From: Devosia sp.
GTDB lineage: Bacteria > Pseudomonadota > Alphaproteobacteria > Rhizobiales > Devosiaceae
Reading direction: 5' to 3'
Assembly: GCF_014860165.1 (NCBI RefSeq)
Contig: NZ_JACZKG010000054.1
Coordinates: forward strand, 31,007 to 95,006
Length of the DNA: 64,000 nt
Part shown: piece by piece, positions 17,252 to 25,687 of the stretch
How positions within the stretch are numbered: position 1 is the first letter of the stretch
How the letters are laid out: each line of letters begins with the position of its first letter
Program-made: the position numbers and the translations under genes
Notes under the pieces: model-generated
The model's input: the letters and a program-made list of their open reading frames with translations, nothing else
The model's database searches: none
What the model was told of the DNA's origin: nothing

Positions 17252-18697
17252 ATGACCAGCCTAGACCTTGTCCATACCGACGCCTTCATCAATGGCAGCT
17301 GGCGTGGTGCCGATCGCCGGTTTGCGGTGACCAACCCGGCTAACGGCTCATTGATCGCTGAAGTAGCCGACCTTGAAATCGAAGCAGTGCGGGAAGCGAT
17401 TTTCGCGGCCCGTGATGCATTGCCCGGATGGCGCGCTCGTACGGGCAAGGATCGCTCGCTCATCCTGCGGCGCTGGTTTGAGCTGATCATGCAGAACCAG
17501 GAGGCCCTGGCCCGCCTGCTGAGCGCCGAGCAGGGTAAGCCGCTGGCGGAAAGCCGCGGGGAAATTGCCTATGGCGCTGCCTTTATCGAGTGGTTCGCCG
17601 AGGAAGCGAAGCGGGTCTATGGGGACCTCATTCCCGCACCCGCCGCAGACCGGCGAATCGCGGTGCTGCGCCAGCCGGTCGGCGTGGTTGGCGCTATCAC
17701 GCCCTGGAACTTCCCCACCGCGATGATCACCCGCAAGGCCGGTCCAGCGCTGGCAGTGGGCTGCACAATGGTGCTCAAGCCTGCCTCGGCGACACCCCTG
17801 AGTGCCCTGGCGCTGGCCGCCCTTGCGCACGAGGCGGGAATTCCACCCGGTGTTTTCAACGTGGTGACCTCGACCCGCAGTTCGGCGGTGGGCACGGAAC
17901 TCGCGACCAATCCCGCCATCGCCAAGATCACCTTCACCGGATCGACGCCTGTGGGAAAGATCCTGCTTAAGCAGGCTGCCGACACGGTCAAACGCGCCTC
18001 CATGGAACTGGGTGGCAACGCCCCTTTCATCGTCTTTGACGACGCGGACCTCGATCAGGCGGTCAAGGGCGCCATTGCCTCGAAATACCGCAACAGCGGC
18101 CAAACCTGCGTCTGTGCCAACAGGCTGCTGGTGCAGTCGGGTGTTTATGAGGCCTTTGCGGAAAAGTTGGCGGTGGCGGTTCGGGCGCTCCGCGTCGGCC
18201 CGGCGCTGGGCGGCCCGAGTGAGCAGGGGCCGCTGATCGATACCAAGGCGGTCCTCAAGGTCGAGGAACACATTGCCGACGCCCTGGCCAATGGCGCTCG
18301 CATCGTGACCGGCGGGCATCGGCATGCACTTGGCGGCAATTTCTTCGAGCCCACGATCCTCGCCGATGTCACGCCCGCCATGCTGATCGCGCGGGAGGAG
18401 ACCTTTGGGCCGGTGGCGCCACTGTTCCGCTTCGAGACCGAAGCCGAGGCCATCGCCCTCGCCAATGACACCGAGGTCGGGCTGGCCGGATACTTCTACG
18501 CGCGCGATATCGGCCGCGTCTGGCGCGTTGCCGAAGCGCTGGAGGTCGGCATGGTGGGGATCAACGAGGGCCTGATCTCCACCGAAGTCGCTCCCTTTGG
18601 CGGCATCAAGGAATCGGGCCAGGGTCGCGAGGGTTCGCGCTACGGCATGGATGACTATCTCGAGACCAAGTATCTGTGCTTCGGCGGCATTGACTGA
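17252..18697 (+). CDS. Aldehyde dehydrogenase, succinate-semialdehyde dehydrogenase-like
   Basis: NAD(P)-dependent aldehyde dehydrogenase of 481 residues. Catalytic Cys286 lies in NSGQTCVCANR, Glu252 in MELGGNAPF and Asn153 in TPWNFPTAM. The QTCVCANR context and length fit the GabD branch, which takes semialdehydes. The ATG at 17252, with CTGGAG upstream, was preferred over an extended frame. It is the last gene of the transporter-GMC operon, and its likely job is to oxidise the aldehyde made by a GMC enzyme to a carboxylate. Confidence 0.9.
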   Translation: MTSLDLVHTDAFINGSWRGADRRFAVTNPANGSLIAEVADLEIEAVREAIFAARDALPGWRARTGKDRSLILRRWFELIMQNQEALARLLSAEQGKPLAESRGEIAYGAAFIEWFAEEAKRVYGDLIPAPAADRRIAVLRQPVGVVGAITPWNFPTAMITRKAGPALAVGCTMVLKPASATPLSALALAALAHEAGIPPGVFNVVTSTRSSAVGTELATNPAIAKITFTGSTPVGKILLKQAADTVKRASMELGGNAPFIVFDDADLDQAVKGAIASKYRNSGQTCVCANRLLVQSGVYEAFAEKLAVAVRALRVGPALGGPSEQGPLIDTKAVLKVEEHIADALANGARIVTGGHRHALGGNFFEPTILADVTPAMLIAREETFGPVAPLFRFETEAEAIALANDTEVGLAGYFYARDIGRVWRVAEALEVGMVGINEGLISTEVAPFGGIKESGQGREGSRYGMDDYLETKYLCFGGID

Positions 18698-18727
18698 CAC
18701 CGCACCCTGCCGCTGTATTGACGCCCG

Positions 18728-18738
18728 TTGCCATACAA
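18728..18738. promoter_or_regulatory. GntR-type operator, copy 5 of 6 (gntR promoter)
   Basis: TTGCCATACAA, one change from the TTGTCATACAA consensus, 61 bases before the regulator's start. TTGACG at 18718-18723 and TATCGT at 18742-18747 could be -35 and -10 elements with the operator between them, which fits autorepression. Confidence 0.55.
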
Positions 18739-18799
18739 GAATATCGTATTGCAAGCGACGCTTCGGACATGAATCGGTGCGGCAGGAAAGGTCTGAGCA

Positions 18800-19465
18800 A
18801 TGAACGAACAGCTCTCGATGCGGGTGGAATCGCTTCCCAACCTTCGCGAACAGGTCGTCGAGAGGCTGCGCCTCGCCATTGCCACCGGGCGTTTCAAGCC
18901 AGGCGCCCGCCTTGTCGAACGCGAACTGTGCGAGATGATGGGGGTGTCGCGGACCTCTTTGCGTGAAGCGCTGCGAGAATTGCAGGCCGATGGACTGATC
19001 ACAGCGCAGCCAAACCGGGGCCTCAGCGTTTCGGTGATCAGCCGCAAGGAAGCCGAGGGCATCTATCAGGTCCGCACTGTGTTGGAGGGACTTGCCGCTC
19101 GCTTGTTTGCCCGCAATGCGACCGACCGCGAGTTGAAGGCCCTGCGCCGCAGCATCGACAGGCTTGAGGCCGTCTATGCCGACTTCACGGCGGAGTCCTT
19201 CATCGCTGCCAAATCCGAATTCTATGACATCCTGCTCAACGGGGCGGGCAACGAGACGGCCTCGGCGATGCTGCTGCGTATCCACACGCGCGTCTCGCAA
19301 TTGCGTGTCGTCTCGCTCTCCAGCGCCGAACGGGCGGAGCGGTCAATCGCCGAGCTTAGAGAATTCCTCAGCGCGCTCGAGGCACGGGATGAAGACAGGG
19401 CCTGGAGCCTGTGTATCCAGCATGTCGAGAATGCGGCCAAGGCCGCCCTGGCAGCGCTAAACTGA
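18800..19465 (+). CDS. GntR-family (FadR/FCD) transcriptional regulator
   Basis: DNA-binding regulator of 221 residues. The winged helix-turn-helix is at about residues 12-75 (LREQVVERLRLAIATGRFKPG and SRTSLREALRELQADGLI), followed by an all-helical FCD ligand domain, which in this family often binds a carboxylate with a metal ion. Monocistronic, between the Liv/GMC operon and the TRAP operon. The dyad TTGTCATACAA, a typical GntR-type half-site spacing, lies before this gene and five neighbouring units, so I infer that this protein is the repressor of region A and of itself. Confidence 0.9.
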   Translation: MNEQLSMRVESLPNLREQVVERLRLAIATGRFKPGARLVERELCEMMGVSRTSLREALRELQADGLITAQPNRGLSVSVISRKEAEGIYQVRTVLEGLAARLFARNATDRELKALRRSIDRLEAVYADFTAESFIAAKSEFYDILLNGAGNETASAMLLRIHTRVSQLRVVSLSSAERAERSIAELREFLSALEARDEDRAWSLCIQHVENAAKAALAALN

Positions 19466-19840
19466 CGATACGCTTGTTGGCCACGCGCATCGCGGCATCC
19501 TAGAACCCCACGCTATGCCGTGGCTGTACTCTGCCGGTGCGACGCCTCGTGCCACTGGTCGCTGATGGTCGACCTGAGTCTGTGTCTCCGCCCAATCTCT
19601 GGCCGTACACAACCCCGGTCTACCTGCCTTCCTGGCTTTTGGCGCGGCATTTACGGCTTTGGCAAAAACCCCAGCAAACCTCTAGGCACCAACAAGGCTC
19701 TTGATCGTCACATCGTAAGTCTGTATGACAAACATACGACGCATGGATGCCCGCCGCGAGGCGGGCGGGGTCAAGTGGCGGCACAGCCACAGACCCAGTC
19801 CGATGCGCCGCTGGCTGAACCGGTCCCTAGGGAGGAACCC
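19466..19840. other. Regulatory gap between gntR and the TRAP operon
   Basis: About 375 bases without a gene. It holds operator copy 6 at 19722-19732 and, between this and the binding-protein start, a hairpin GCCCGCC-GCGA-GGCGGGC (19749-19766) that would be in the 5' untranslated region. The open frame through it is only an upstream extension of the dctP frame. Confidence 0.6.
19722..19732. promoter_or_regulatory. GntR-type operator, copy 6 of 6
   Basis: TGTATGACAAA, the reverse-strand form of TTTGTCATACA, located 108 bases before the TRAP binding-protein gene. Confidence 0.58.
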
Positions 19841-20851
19841 ATGAAAATCTGGAAATCGTTGATGGCGATTGCCGCTGTCGCTCTGGCCTCGCCTGCAGTC
19901 GCCCAGGACTATCCTGAGATGACCTTGCGCTATTCGTCGAACATCCCCGAAGTCGTCAACACATCCAAGATTGACCTGTTCTTCTCAGCTGAGATCGAGA
20001 AACGCAGTGGCGGCAAGATCAAGATCCAGCATTTCTGGGCCAACACGATGGGCGGCGAAGCCGAGATCGTGGACCTGACCGGCAGCGGTGCCGTCGATCT
20101 GGCGCTGATCGTCACCGGCAATCAGGTCTCCCGCCTGCCCTTCGCCGCCGTGACCAATTCGCTGCCGCGCACCTTTGCCGATGGCCCCAAGCTGGTGACG
20201 CTGACCCGGGACCTGTTCGAGAACAACGCGACGATCCAGGCGGAATTCGCAGCGGCCAACCTGCATCCGATCCTATACCGTTACCTGCCCGACTACCGGG
20301 TCTATTGCTCGTCGCCGATGCGGACCGTGGCCGATTTCCAGAACAAGAAGATCCGCAGCTATGGCGCCTATGTGCCTGTCATGTTCGAGGCGCTGGGGGC
20401 CGTGCCGGTCAATATTCCGCCCACCGACATGATCCAGGCCATGAGCACCGGCGCGCTGGACTGCACCTACATGTTCAATTCCTCGGCGCTGCAGTTCAAG
20501 GTTGATCAGGTTGCCAAATATGCGACCGATATCAGCTTCGGGGTTATCAACGCCCACACGCTGTTCGTCTCGGCGGACAAATGGAATGCCTGGCCCGAGT
20601 CGGTGCGCACCCTGTTCAACGAGGTGGCCCGCGACGCAGAGGCCTACGGCAATGCCCTGATCGCCGAAGATGAAGCCAAGGCCCTCGACGCCATCGTTGC
20701 CGCCGGCATGGAAGTCGTGCCCTTCGAGGAGCAGGACGCGCTGACGGCGGCCATCCCCGATATGCTTGAGGTGTGGGTGGCCAAGATGGGCGAGAGCGGC
20801 AAGGACGCTGAGGCCCAGGAGATTGCCGAATACATCAAGGCAAACCGCTAG
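19841..20851 (+). CDS. TRAP transporter solute-binding protein, DctP family
   Basis: Periplasmic extracytoplasmic receptor of 336 residues. A Sec signal peptide MKIWKSLMAIAAVALASPAVA ends at AQD, and the mature part begins with MTLRYSSNIPE as usual for DctP proteins; FQNKKIRSYG and CTYMFNSSALQFKVDQVAKY are in the conserved ligand region. DctP proteins mostly bind carboxylates such as keto acids, hydroxy acids or sugar acids. GGGAGGA precedes the ATG. It heads a unit with both membrane subunits, a hydroxy-acid dehydrogenase and an SDR. Confidence 0.93.
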   Translation: MKIWKSLMAIAAVALASPAVAQDYPEMTLRYSSNIPEVVNTSKIDLFFSAEIEKRSGGKIKIQHFWANTMGGEAEIVDLTGSGAVDLALIVTGNQVSRLPFAAVTNSLPRTFADGPKLVTLTRDLFENNATIQAEFAAANLHPILYRYLPDYRVYCSSPMRTVADFQNKKIRSYGAYVPVMFEALGAVPVNIPPTDMIQAMSTGALDCTYMFNSSALQFKVDQVAKYATDISFGVINAHTLFVSADKWNAWPESVRTLFNEVARDAEAYGNALIAEDEAKALDAIVAAGMEVVPFEEQDALTAAIPDMLEVWVAKMGESGKDAEAQEIAEYIKANR

Positions 20852-20859
20852 TTGCGGCG

Positions 20860-20891
20860 GGGTGAGCCGGGGCCGTTGCCCCGGCTCACCC
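20860..20891 (+). terminator. GC hairpin after TRAP binding-protein gene
   Basis: GGGTGAGCCGGGG (20860-20872) and CCCCGGCTCACCC (20879-20891) form a perfect 13-base stem with a 6-base loop. No T run follows, so partial termination or protection of upstream mRNA is likely. Confidence 0.7.
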
Positions 20892-20917
20892 AGTGCATTG
20901 ATCTCCGGGAGGGTGTG

Positions 20918-21433
20918 GTGATCTTACTGAAACTGGCGGACCGGACCGTGCGTCAACTGACGCAGTGGGCCTTCCTGGCCGGGGCGGTCCTGCTCCTGGT
21001 GCTGGCGCTGATCGGCTTTGTCGACGTCGTCATGACCAACACCATTCTGGTCCCGGTCCGCGGATTGGTGGAGATTTCCGGCTCGCTTCTCGCCGTGGTG
21101 GTATTCCTAGGGCTCGCCCAGGCGCAGGCACAGGGCGCCAATATCACCATCGATATCTTCACCCAGATGATGCCGCCGCTGCTGCGTCGGGTCAGCGATG
21201 TCGTCACCCTGGCGATCTGTACCGCCTTCATGGCGGCCCTCACCTGGTATACTGCCGCGCTCGCCTTGGCCGCATGGCACTACAATGAGACCGCCCTTGG
21301 TGCCTTCGCCTTCCCCATGGCCCCCGGCAAGACGCTGGCCCTCTTGGGAGCGGCCATCGCCACGCTCGAGTTTGCACGACAACTGGTCTGGCGCGCCTTC
21401 ACCTCAACACCCCACGGCGGCCCACAGTCATGA
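20918..21433 (+). CDS. TRAP transporter small permease, DctQ family
   Basis: Four-helix inner-membrane subunit of about 171 residues with hydrophobic segments near LAGAVLLLVLALIGF, GSLLAVVVFLGLAQA, VVTLAICTAFMAALTW and TLALLGAAIATLEF. AQGANITIDIFTQMM is the conserved DctQ loop. The GTG at 20918 was preferred, 5 bases after GGGAGG; a second GTG sits just before it. The stop overlaps the DctM start by 4 bases. Confidence 0.88.
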   Translation: MILLKLADRTVRQLTQWAFLAGAVLLLVLALIGFVDVVMTNTILVPVRGLVEISGSLLAVVVFLGLAQAQAQGANITIDIFTQMMPPLLRRVSDVVTLAICTAFMAALTWYTAALALAAWHYNETALGAFAFPMAPGKTLALLGAAIATLEFARQLVWRAFTSTPHGGPQS

Positions 21434-22746
21434 CCGACCCCCTTCTCATTGGCGCTATGGCTATCGTCGCCATGCTCGCGCTGGCCAGTATTGGGGTGCC
21501 GGTGGGCATCGCCATGGCTGTCGTAGCCTTGATTGGCCTGTGGACGATCGGCGGGCCGGCCTTTGCCATCGGCACGCTCACCAACCTGCCATTCGCCACC
21601 GCATCCGACTACGGCTTCGTCGTCATACCGATGTTCGTGCTCATGGGAACACTGGCTTCGGGATCCGGCATTACCCAGGAGCTCTTTGCCTTCAGCAATC
21701 GCGTTCTGGGCTCGACGCGGGGTGCCCTGCTGCAGGCCACGGTGCTGGCCTCTGCCGGTTTCGCGGCGATCTCCGGATCGACCGTGGTCAACGCAGTCCT
21801 GTTCACGCGCATTGCTTTGCCTGAAATGATGCGTTTGGGCTACGACAAGGCCCTCGCGGCCGGGTGCATTGCCGCCGCAGGCACAATAGCTGCGCTCATT
21901 CCGCCCTCGATCAGCTTTGTCATCTATGGCCTGATGACCGGGGAATCGGTGGCGGAACTGCTGATCGCCGGCATTGTGCCGGGCGTCATCACGGCGGCAG
22001 CTTATATGATCGGCATTTCGGTCATGCTGCGGATGAATCCCAAGCTGGCTCCGCCGCCACAACCGCGCGCCAGCGCCAGAGAAATCCTCGAAAGCGCCCG
22101 CGGATTGTGGGCGACCATCCTGCTCGCCGCTTTGGTCATCGGCGGCATCTATCTTGGCTTCACCACCCCCTCGGGTGCTGGGGCGTTCGGCGCGGTGGGC
22201 GCCCTGCTGATCGCGCTGTTTCGCCGGAAGCTGACTCGTGCCACTCTGGGCGAGTCTCTGAGCAGCAGCGCATCGACGACGGCCGCCCTGTTTATCGTGA
22301 TCATCGGCGGCCTGCTGCTGACGCGCTTCCTGCTGGTATCGGGAACCGTCACCGCAACCACCGACCTGCTGGTCGGCCTCGATTTGTCGCCGATACTGTT
22401 CCTGGTCGTCCTGGTGCTGATCTATCTGGTGCTCGGCATGTTCGTCGATCCGCTCTCCATGCAGGTCATGACACTGCCCTTCGCTTATCCCATAATGCTG
22501 GCCCTGGGCTTCGATGGCATCTGGTTCGGCGTCATCGTCGTCAAACTGGTGGAGATTGCCGTCCTCACCCCTCCAGTCGGCATGAACCTGTTTGCCGTCG
22601 TCGGCGCGTCGGAGGGCAAGGTGTCCCTGGCTGATACCTATCGCGGCATCCTGCCCTTCGTGCTGATAGAATTGATCCTCCTGGTCCTCTTCGTCGCCTT
22701 CCCGCAATTGGTGACCTGGCTGCCCGACCAGATGTTCTCGCACTAA
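21430..22746 (+). CDS. TRAP transporter large permease, DctM family
   Basis: The ion-coupled channel subunit, 438 residues with about twelve hydrophobic helices. Conserved DctM features are the IPMFVLMGTLASGSGI segment, SGSTVVNAVLF, IAAAGTIAALIPPSI and PVGMNLFAVVG. Sodium-driven uptake of the acid bound by DctP. Its frame starts inside the end of the DctQ gene. Confidence 0.93.
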   Translation: MTDPLLIGAMAIVAMLALASIGVPVGIAMAVVALIGLWTIGGPAFAIGTLTNLPFATASDYGFVVIPMFVLMGTLASGSGITQELFAFSNRVLGSTRGALLQATVLASAGFAAISGSTVVNAVLFTRIALPEMMRLGYDKALAAGCIAAAGTIAALIPPSISFVIYGLMTGESVAELLIAGIVPGVITAAAYMIGISVMLRMNPKLAPPPQPRASAREILESARGLWATILLAALVIGGIYLGFTTPSGAGAFGAVGALLIALFRRKLTRATLGESLSSSASTTAALFIVIIGGLLLTRFLLVSGTVTATTDLLVGLDLSPILFLVVLVLIYLVLGMFVDPLSMQVMTLPFAYPIMLALGFDGIWFGVIVVKLVEIAVLTPPVGMNLFAVVGASEGKVSLADTYRGILPFVLIELILLVLFVAFPQLVTWLPDQMFSH

Positions 22747-22786
22747 TTCGCCGCCTAGTACTCATCACCGTCCCGGAGCCTGCCGT

Positions 22787-23728
22787 ATGACCATGCAACC
22801 ATCGACCGAAAAGCAGCGCATCGGATTTATCGGTCTGGGCGCCATGGGGACGCCGATGGTCGGCCGGTTGGCTGGCTGCGGATTCCGCCTGACTGTCTTC
22901 GACGCGGACGCGACGCGGGCGGCCGCAGTGGCTGGAGATGTGGGATGCACCGTTGCACCGACCGCCGCCGATGTCGCCCAGGGCGCCGACATGGTGATTA
23001 CCATGTTGCCCAATAGTGCAATCGTCGCGGGCGTACTGGGTGGGCCTGACGGGGTTCTGGCCCGGTTGCGCAAGGGCGCGCTCGTGATCGAAATGTCGAG
23101 CGGCGTGCCCGAGCGAACCCGCGACCTTGCCGACAAGGCAGGTGAACGCGGCATCCTCCTGATCGATGCGCCCGTTTCCGGCGGCGTTGCCCGCGCCCGA
23201 ACTGGCGACCTTGCGATCATGGTGGGGGGCGGCGACGAGGCCTTTGCGCTGGCCGAGCCGGCCCTGCGGTCTATGGGGAACGCCGTACAGCGCACCGGCG
23301 GTGTCGGCACAGCCCACGCGATGAAGGCGCTGAACAATCTGGTCAGCGCCGGCGGTTTCCTGATCGGCATTGAGGCGCTGTTGATCGGCAGCCGCTTCGG
23401 CCTCGACCCAGCCGTCATGGTGGATGTGCTCAACGCCTCGACAGGGATGAACAACTCGACCCAGAAGAAGTTCAAGCAATTCGTACTGTCCCGCCGCTTC
23501 GATGCCGGATTTGGTCTGGACCTGATGGTCAAGGATCTCGGCATCGCCCTGGGCGTGGCCCAGGATACCGGGACCGCCGCCCCGTTTGCGGCCATGTGCC
23601 AGCAGATGTGGGCCGGTGCCCGCGCTGCCCTTGGATCGGGGCAGGACCATACCGCCATGGCGCGCTTCAGTGAGTTGCTCGCGGGTAGTGAACTGATCGC
23701 TCAGGACAAGCCCACCGATGGGAGGTGA
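22787..23728 (+). CDS. 3-hydroxyisobutyrate dehydrogenase-family oxidoreductase
   Basis: Beta-hydroxyacid dehydrogenase of 313 residues. The NAD(P) motif IGFIGLGAMGTPMVGRL is at residues 12-28, the substrate motif DAPVSGGVARARTGDL follows, and the catalytic lysine lies in HAMKALNNLVSAGG. Relatives include 3-hydroxyisobutyrate dehydrogenase and tartronate-semialdehyde reductase. It follows the TRAP genes, so it is likely to oxidise the hydroxy acid they import, or reduce a semialdehyde from region A. It overlaps the next gene by 11 bases. Confidence 0.87.
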   Translation: MTMQPSTEKQRIGFIGLGAMGTPMVGRLAGCGFRLTVFDADATRAAAVAGDVGCTVAPTAADVAQGADMVITMLPNSAIVAGVLGGPDGVLARLRKGALVIEMSSGVPERTRDLADKAGERGILLIDAPVSGGVARARTGDLAIMVGGGDEAFALAEPALRSMGNAVQRTGGVGTAHAMKALNNLVSAGGFLIGIEALLIGSRFGLDPAVMVDVLNASTGMNNSTQKKFKQFVLSRRFDAGFGLDLMVKDLGIALGVAQDTGTAAPFAAMCQQMWAGARAALGSGQDHTAMARFSELLAGSELIAQDKPTDGR

Positions 23729-24434
23729 CACGCTCGATGGCCAGCGGGTCGTCGTCTTCGGCGGTTCGTCCGGCATCGGGCTATCAACTGCCCGGCTCGC
23801 CCTGACGCAAGGCGCATTGGTCACGATCGCCTCGCGCATTCAGGGGCGCCTGGAGGCGGCAGGGGCGCAACTGGGCGACGTCGATATCGCTGTCGTAGAC
23901 GTTACCGATCCGGGGGGCGTGGCTCGCTTCTTCGATGATCGCGCACCGTTCGACCATGTCGTCATTTCCGCGGCTGATCTTACAGTGGGACCGCTGCGGG
24001 TCCAGTCGTTGGCGGAAGCGCGTCGCTCCATGGAGTCCAAGTTCTGGGGGGCCGTTCACGTGGCACACGCCGCCAGGATCAAGCCAGGCGGCACCCTGAC
24101 GCTTGTTTCGGGCATGTTGGGGCAGCGGCCGAGTGGTAATGCGACGATGTTGAGTGCGGTCAACGCCGCGTTGGATGCCCTGGCCCAAGCGCTGGCACTC
24201 GAATTGGCGCCCATTCGGGTGAACTGCGTTTCTCCCGGCAGGGTCGATACGCCATGGTGGAACCACCTGGACGAGACGTCTCGCAGGGAGCTGTTTGAAC
24301 GGACGGCAGCGACCTTGCCAGTGGGTCGGATCGGCAAACCCGAAGCCATAGCCCAGCAGGTTGTTCAGTTCATGTTGAACGACTTCATCACCGGGAGCGT
24401 CGTTCAGGTGGATGGCGGCAACCACCTGGTCTAG
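23718..24434 (+). CDS. Atypical SDR-family protein lacking the YxxxK active site
   Basis: A 238-residue Rossmann protein of the SDR superfamily with a normal cofactor loop VVFGGSSGIG and a C-terminal VQVDGGNHLV typical of SDRs. The active-site helix reads GQRPSGNATMLSAVNAALDAL, so Tyr and Lys of the YxxxK motif are replaced (Met or Leu, and Val or Asn). Similar SDR-like proteins without the motif are known and their reactions are unclear. The serine of LVSGML remains. It overlaps the preceding dehydrogenase gene and ends the region A regulon. Confidence 0.82.
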   Translation: MGGDTLDGQRVVVFGGSSGIGLSTARLALTQGALVTIASRIQGRLEAAGAQLGDVDIAVVDVTDPGGVARFFDDRAPFDHVVISAADLTVGPLRVQSLAEARRSMESKFWGAVHVAHAARIKPGGTLTLVSGMLGQRPSGNATMLSAVNAALDALAQALALELAPIRVNCVSPGRVDTPWWNHLDETSRRELFERTAATLPVGRIGKPEAIAQQVVQFMLNDFITGSVVQVDGGNHLV

Positions 24435-24550
24435 TAGGCACGCGTGTCTTCCGCGCCCTGCCTATGGCTGCTTCCGTCGGCCCCCACCCAGCCCGACCGC
24501 CCCTCACCGACAGGGAGCGAGCCGCGATCCAGCCATGTAGGCCCGCCACT

Positions 24551-25687
24551 CTAGTAGGCATCTCTGTAAATTGACAGAATGTCGGATACCGACAGCGGGC
24601 GTGGGTTGTTGTCGATCAGCCGCTTTATGGCGAATGCGTCCTCCGCCCAGGCGGCCAAATCCCGCTCGCTCGCGCCATGGCTCGACAGGCTCATGTTGAG
24701 GCCCAGTCCTCGGCAATAAGCAAGACTTTCAGCAAGGACGCTATCGGTGGCAACCGCGCCCGAAAGGCCGAGCGATTGTGCCACCACGGCGGTTTTTCCA
24801 GGCCTTGCCGAGGCGTTGAAGGCAAGCATATGCGGGAATATGATGGCATTCGCCAGACCATGCGGCAGCTTGAGCCGGGTGCCCAGCGGATAGGCCAGGG
24901 CGTGACCGCCAGCAGTGTTGACGGGGCCGAGGCAGACGCCGCCATAATAGGAGGCGAGCATCATTCCGGCACGCGCCTCGGTGTCCCGTCCGTCTGCGAC
25001 GGCCCGGGCCAGATAGCGGCCGACAAGCGAAATGCCGAGGCTGGCATAGCCGTCGACCAGCGGATGCGCCTTGATGTTGGTGAAGGATTCAACGCAGTGG
25101 GCGAGCGCGTCGATGCCGGTGGCCGCCGTGACCGCGGCGGGGACGGAATAGGTCAGTTCGGGGTCGAGCACGGCAATATCGGCGAGCATGAACGGGCTCT
25201 CGACCGCCAGCTTGGCCAGCGTTTCCGGATTGGTGACAAGCGACCGAATGCCCGCTTCGGACCCGGTGCCAGACGTCGTTGGCACCTGTGCCAGCGCCGA
25301 ACGGCGGCCCCAGACCTTGCCGACTCCCACCACGTCGATCACGGACTGTTCGCTGTCCCACAACACCGCTACCAGCTTGGCGACGTCCATGACCGAACCG
25401 CCGCCCAGGCCGATCACCAGGTCCGGACGGAAGGCGCGGGCTGCGGCCAGAACGGCTTCGACAGCCGGCAAGTCGGGCTCGGGCGGAATATCGATGAAGG
25501 TCTCGACTGCACCCATCAGTCCGATGCGATCGACGAAACCGATCGTCGGCACCATGGCCACCACGAAGACGCGCTTGTAGGGCTCGGCCCAGGCAGCGAG
25601 ACGGGTTATGGCGCCCGCGCCAATCTCGAGCCGTGCCGGCTGCAGCAGCGTGATGGGTTGCGCCATGGAAAGAACTGGCTCAGACAT
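24551..25687 (-). CDS. Iron-containing alcohol dehydrogenase
   Basis: Group III alcohol dehydrogenase of 378 residues. The cofactor loop GLGGGSVMDVAK and VPTTSGTGSEAG are family signatures; metal ligands are expected in DALAHCVESF and LPHGLANAIIFPHML. NAD(P)-dependent reduction of an aldehyde or ketone, or the reverse. The start at 25687 (MSEPVL) overlaps the upstream aldolase stop by 8 bases; the longer frame is antisense-like sequence inside that gene. As last gene of a four-gene leftward operon it may reduce the aldehyde released by the aldolase. A maleylacetate reductase role is possible but has no support from neighbours. Confidence 0.88.
   Translation of the reverse strand: MSEPVLSMAQPITLLQPARLEIGAGAITRLAAWAEPYKRVFVVAMVPTIGFVDRIGLMGAVETFIDIPPEPDLPAVEAVLAAARAFRPDLVIGLGGGSVMDVAKLVAVLWDSEQSVIDVVGVGKVWGRRSALAQVPTTSGTGSEAGIRSLVTNPETLAKLAVESPFMLADIAVLDPELTYSVPAAVTAATGIDALAHCVESFTNIKAHPLVDGYASLGISLVGRYLARAVADGRDTEARAGMMLASYYGGVCLGPVNTAGGHALAYPLGTRLKLPHGLANAIIFPHMLAFNASARPGKTAVVAQSLGLSGAVATDSVLAESLAYCRGLGLNMSLSSHGASERDLAAWAEDAFAIKRLIDNNPRPLSVSDILSIYRDAY

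Noticed and set aside
17348..19300. 650-codon minus-strand open frame
   Set aside because: Antisense of the aldehyde dehydrogenase and gntR genes, both of which have full catalytic or DNA-binding motifs.
24551..25687. Maleylacetate reductase
   Set aside because: Same superfamily, but no ring-cleavage or chlorocatechol genes are present; only the general iron-ADH call is supported.
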